A stretch of DNA of 8,019 nucleotides from Brevundimonas sp. (GTDB lineage Bacteria; Pseudomonadota; Alphaproteobacteria; Caulobacterales; Caulobacteraceae). A model generated the notes under the pieces. That model worked only from the letters and a program-made list of their open reading frames with translations, did not search any database and was not told where the DNA came from. Position 1 is the first letter of the stretch; each line of letters opens with the position of its first letter. Both the position numbers and the translations under genes were made by a program. Shown in pieces: positions 5,753-8,019 of this stretch. The stretch is taken from the NCBI RefSeq assembly GCF_003248455.1, contig NZ_QFNM01000059.1, positions 1 to 8,019 of the forward strand, read 5' to 3'.

Positions 5753-7280
5753 ATGATTCAGCTGTCGCGCTGGAAAGTCATTCTCGTCGTCGCCTCGGCG
5801 ATCATCGGCTGCCTGCTGGCCTATCCCAACCTGCTGACCCCCGCCCAGCGCGAGGCGCTGCCGGGTTGGCTGCCGAAGAATGCGCTGAACCTGGGGCTCG
5901 ATCTTCAGGGCGGGTCGTACCTGCTGCTGGAGGTCGACGTGCCGGCGATGCGCGAAAAGCGCGTCACCAACCTGATCGAGGACGTCCGCGTCACCCTGAA
6001 CGGCGCGGGCATCGCCACTAACGCTTTGCAGCGTGAAGCCGGCGGCGTGGTCGTGACCCTGGCCAATCCCGCCCAGAGCGACGCGGCGTTCAAGGCGCTG
6101 CAACAGCTTGGCGGGCAGGCGGGGGCGGGCGGTCAGGTCGAACGCGCGGCGACGCGCCTGGGCGACAACCGCATCCGCTTCGCCTACACCGACGCCGCGC
6201 TGAACGGCATGGGGGCGACGGCCGTGGATCAGTCGATCGAGGTGGTGCGCCGCCGGATCGACAGCCTGGGCACGCGCGAACCCTCCATCACCCGCCAGGG
6301 CGCCGACCGCATCGTTGTGCAGGCGCCGGGCGAGAGCGATCCGTCCAAGCTGGAAGAGGTCATCGGCCAGACGGCCCAGCTGACGTTCCAGATGGTCGAT
6401 GTCGAAAACTCGGTGAACGACGCCCTGGCCGGTCGCGTGCCGCCCGATTCCGAACTGCTGCAGGGCGAGGACGGCACCCCCTATCTGGTCAAGAAGCGCG
6501 TGCTGGTGTCGGGCGAGAACCTGACCCGCGCGGGCGTCGGTTCGGACCAGAGCGGCCGCCCGGCCATCGACTTCCGCTTCGACGGCGCCGGCGCGCGCCG
6601 GTTCGGCGAGGCGACGGCGGCGAACCTGCAGAAGCCCTTCGCCATCATTCTGGACGGAAAGGTCATTTCGGCCCCCACGATCCAGAGCGCGATCACCTCG
6701 GGATCGGGCCAGATCACCGGCAACTTCTCGATCCAGGAAGCCTCGACCCTGGTGAACCTGCTGAACGGGGGCGCCCTGCCGGCGCCGCTGAACGTGGAGG
6801 AGCGCCGCACCCATCATCGTGCTGTTCATGATCCTGGCCTACGGCTTCCTGTTCGGGGGCGTGTCGGTGGTCGGGCTGGTGCTGAACGGCGTGCTGATCG
6901 TGGCGGCCATGTCGTTGACCCAGGCGACGCTGACGCTGCCCGGCATCGCGGGTCTGATCCTGACGTTCGCGGTGGCGGTGGACGCCAACGTGCTGATCTA
7001 CGAGCGGATGCGCGACGAGGCGCGAGCGGGACGCAGCGTCATCGCCTCGATGGACGCCGGCTTCAACAAGGCCATGGGCACCATCATCGACGCCAACCTG
7101 ACCACCCTGGTGGCGGCGGGCATCATGTTCGCCTTCGGCCAGGGGCCGGTGCGCGGCTTCGCCTGGACGCTGACCATCGGGGTGTTCACCTCGGTCTTCT
7201 CCTCGGTCCTGGTCGCCCAGGTCCTGCTCGGGTACTGGCTCAAGACCGCCAAACCCAAGAAACTGCCGATCGCGGAGTGA
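5753..7280 (+). pseudogene. secD: Protein translocase subunit SecD, frameshifted by an internal deletion
   Basis: SecD is an inner-membrane RND-like protein that with SecF uses the proton gradient to pull exported proteins through SecYEG. The first frame gives 353 good residues: membrane segment 1 (about 7-24), the LGLDLQGG motif (47-54) and the whole periplasmic P1 region to LNGGALPAPLNVEERRT, ending at 6811. The rest is in another frame from 6813: IIVLFMILAYGF..., AVAVDANVLIYER with the proton-relay Asp at 6981-6983, to KKLPIAE and TGA at 7278-7280 (155 residues). Against E. coli SecD (from memory) about 22 residues of the segment after 'RT' (start of membrane segment 2) are absent. That corresponds to 65 lost bases, and 353+22+155 = 530 is a normal length. 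As written no functional SecD is made; a sequencing or assembly error is a real alternative. No strong ribosome binding site precedes the ATG. Confidence 0.88.
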
Positions 7281-8019
7281 TGGCGATGCGTGGATGGCCT
7301 CTAATCAAGCTGCTGCCGCAGAAGACGAACCTTCATTTCGTCAAATATTCCCGCGCCGCCGGCGTCCTGTCGGTGATCCTGTGCGTCGCCTCCATCGTGG
7401 CCTGCTTCTATCCCGGCCTGAACATGGGCATCGACTTCCGGGGCGGCGCCTCGATGGAGGTGTCCAAGCCGGCCGGCCAGGAGATCCAACTGGACCGGGT
7501 GCGCGAAGCGGTGAACGGACTGAACCTCGGCGATGTTCAGGTGCAGGGCATCGCGCGTCGCGACAGCAATGTCGATGACGGCTCCACCGCCATCCTGCGC
7601 TTCCAGGTGCCGGAAGGCCGCGACCAGACCCAGGTGGTGCGACAGGTCGAAAACGCCATCAGCGGCGCGGTCGGCCAGGTGAACTATTCCGGCGTCAGCG
7701 TCGTCGGTTCCAAGGTGTCGGACGAGCTGTTCACCTCGGGTCTTCTGGCGCTGGCCGTCGCGATCGGCCTGATGTTCCTCTACATCTGGTTCCGGTTCGA
7801 GCCGCAGTTCGGCTTCGGCGCCGTGGTCGGCCTGCTGCACGACGTGATCCTGACCGTGCTGTTCAAGCTGGAGTTCAGCCTGAACATGGTCGCCGCCGTG
7901 CTGACCGTGATCGGCTATTCGATGAACGACACCGTCGTCGTGTTCGACCGTCTTCGCGAGAACCTGCGGAAATACAAGACCATGCCGTTGCGCGACGTGA
8001 TCGACCTGTCGCTGAACGA
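7280..8019 (+). CDS. secF: Protein translocase subunit SecF (partial, runs off the window)
   Basis: Partner of SecD in the proton-driven accessory translocase. The ATG shares one base with the secD TGA (TGATG), indicating translational coupling; a second in-frame ATG at 7286 gives the alternative start MRGWPLIK. 246 residues are present, about three quarters of a typical protein. Seen in order: membrane segment 1 (about 26-45), the conserved GIDFRGG (50-56), the periplasmic P4 region, membrane segment 2 (about 153-171, ending YIWFRFE), and HDVILTV leading to VIGYSMNDTVVVFDR, with conserved Asp217 and the Arg-rich ENLRKYK after it. The stretch between HDVI and LEFS is about four residues shorter than in relatives I remember. 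In the DNA as given, the frame is also open upstream through the shifted part of secD. Confidence 0.95.
   Translation, partial: MAMRGWPLIKLLPQKTNLHFVKYSRAAGVLSVILCVASIVACFYPGLNMGIDFRGGASMEVSKPAGQEIQLDRVREAVNGLNLGDVQVQGIARRDSNVDDGSTAILRFQVPEGRDQTQVVRQVENAISGAVGQVNYSGVSVVGSKVSDELFTSGLLALAVAIGLMFLYIWFRFEPQFGFGAVVGLLHDVILTVLFKLEFSLNMVAAVLTVIGYSMNDTVVVFDRLRENLRKYKTMPLRDVIDLSLN

Noticed and set aside
5393..6829. 478-codon minus-strand open frame
   Set aside because: It lies fully opposite yajC and secD, its product is an Arg/Gly/His/Gln-rich sequence with no domain, and such frames are common opposite GC-rich genes.
6819..7280. A separate 153-residue membrane protein gene
   Set aside because: It is the C-terminal part of SecD in its proper frame, cut off by the upstream deletion. 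The GTG at 6819 is just a Val codon within membrane segment 2.

Overview
The window is GC-rich, roughly two thirds G+C by eye, with strongly G/C-ending codons. It looks like chromosomal DNA of an alphaproteobacterium of the Caulobacterales, most likely Brevundimonas or a close relative. The evidence is the gene order serS-surE-pcm-(LysM/M23)-yajC-secD-secF, the style of the protein sequences, and two families of short palindromic repeats (cores ATCCTCGGC...GCCGAGGAT and CCCCGC-GAAG-GCGGGG) that I associate with this group. All real genes lie on the plus strand; the long minus-strand open frames are shadows caused by high GC.

Layout. 1-608 holds no gene I can support. It carries an inverted pair of REP-like palindromes (311-415), further hairpins (460-520) and a possible serS promoter just before the gene. 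609-2093 is serS. A second inverted REP-like pair (2099-2223) separates it from surE (2232-3023), which overlaps pcm (3020-3664) by ATGA. A small exported OmpA-like domain protein follows (about 3703-4101). A 110-base gap with a hairpin leads to a lipoprotein-like LysM + degenerate M23/LytM protein (4212-5294). After a gap with a possible promoter come yajC (5399-5716), secD (5753-7280) and secF (7280 to the window end, partial).

How the genes fit together. serS charges tRNA-Ser. SurE (nucleotidase) and Pcm (isoaspartyl methyltransferase) form a translationally coupled stress/repair pair. The OmpA-like and LytM proteins act in the envelope at peptidoglycan. YajC-SecD-SecF is the accessory Sec translocon module that exports such proteins.

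Two things stand out. (1) SerRS carries an extra block of about 68 residues (net about 62-63) exactly in the loop before the serine-binding TxE motif. It is read in frame and has only about 57% GC at third codon positions, against over 90% on its flanks: a foreign-looking insertion inside an essential enzyme with all catalytic motifs intact. (2) secD is broken at about 6811/6812. Some 65 bases encoding about 22 residues at the start of the second membrane segment are missing, and the frame shifts. By chance the shifted frame has no stop and runs into secF in frame, so the DNA reads as one SecD(N)-nonsense-SecF open frame. Because both genes are normally essential, an assembly error must be excluded for each, especially secD. 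I found no CRISPR, transposase, tRNA, rRNA or evident new defence system.
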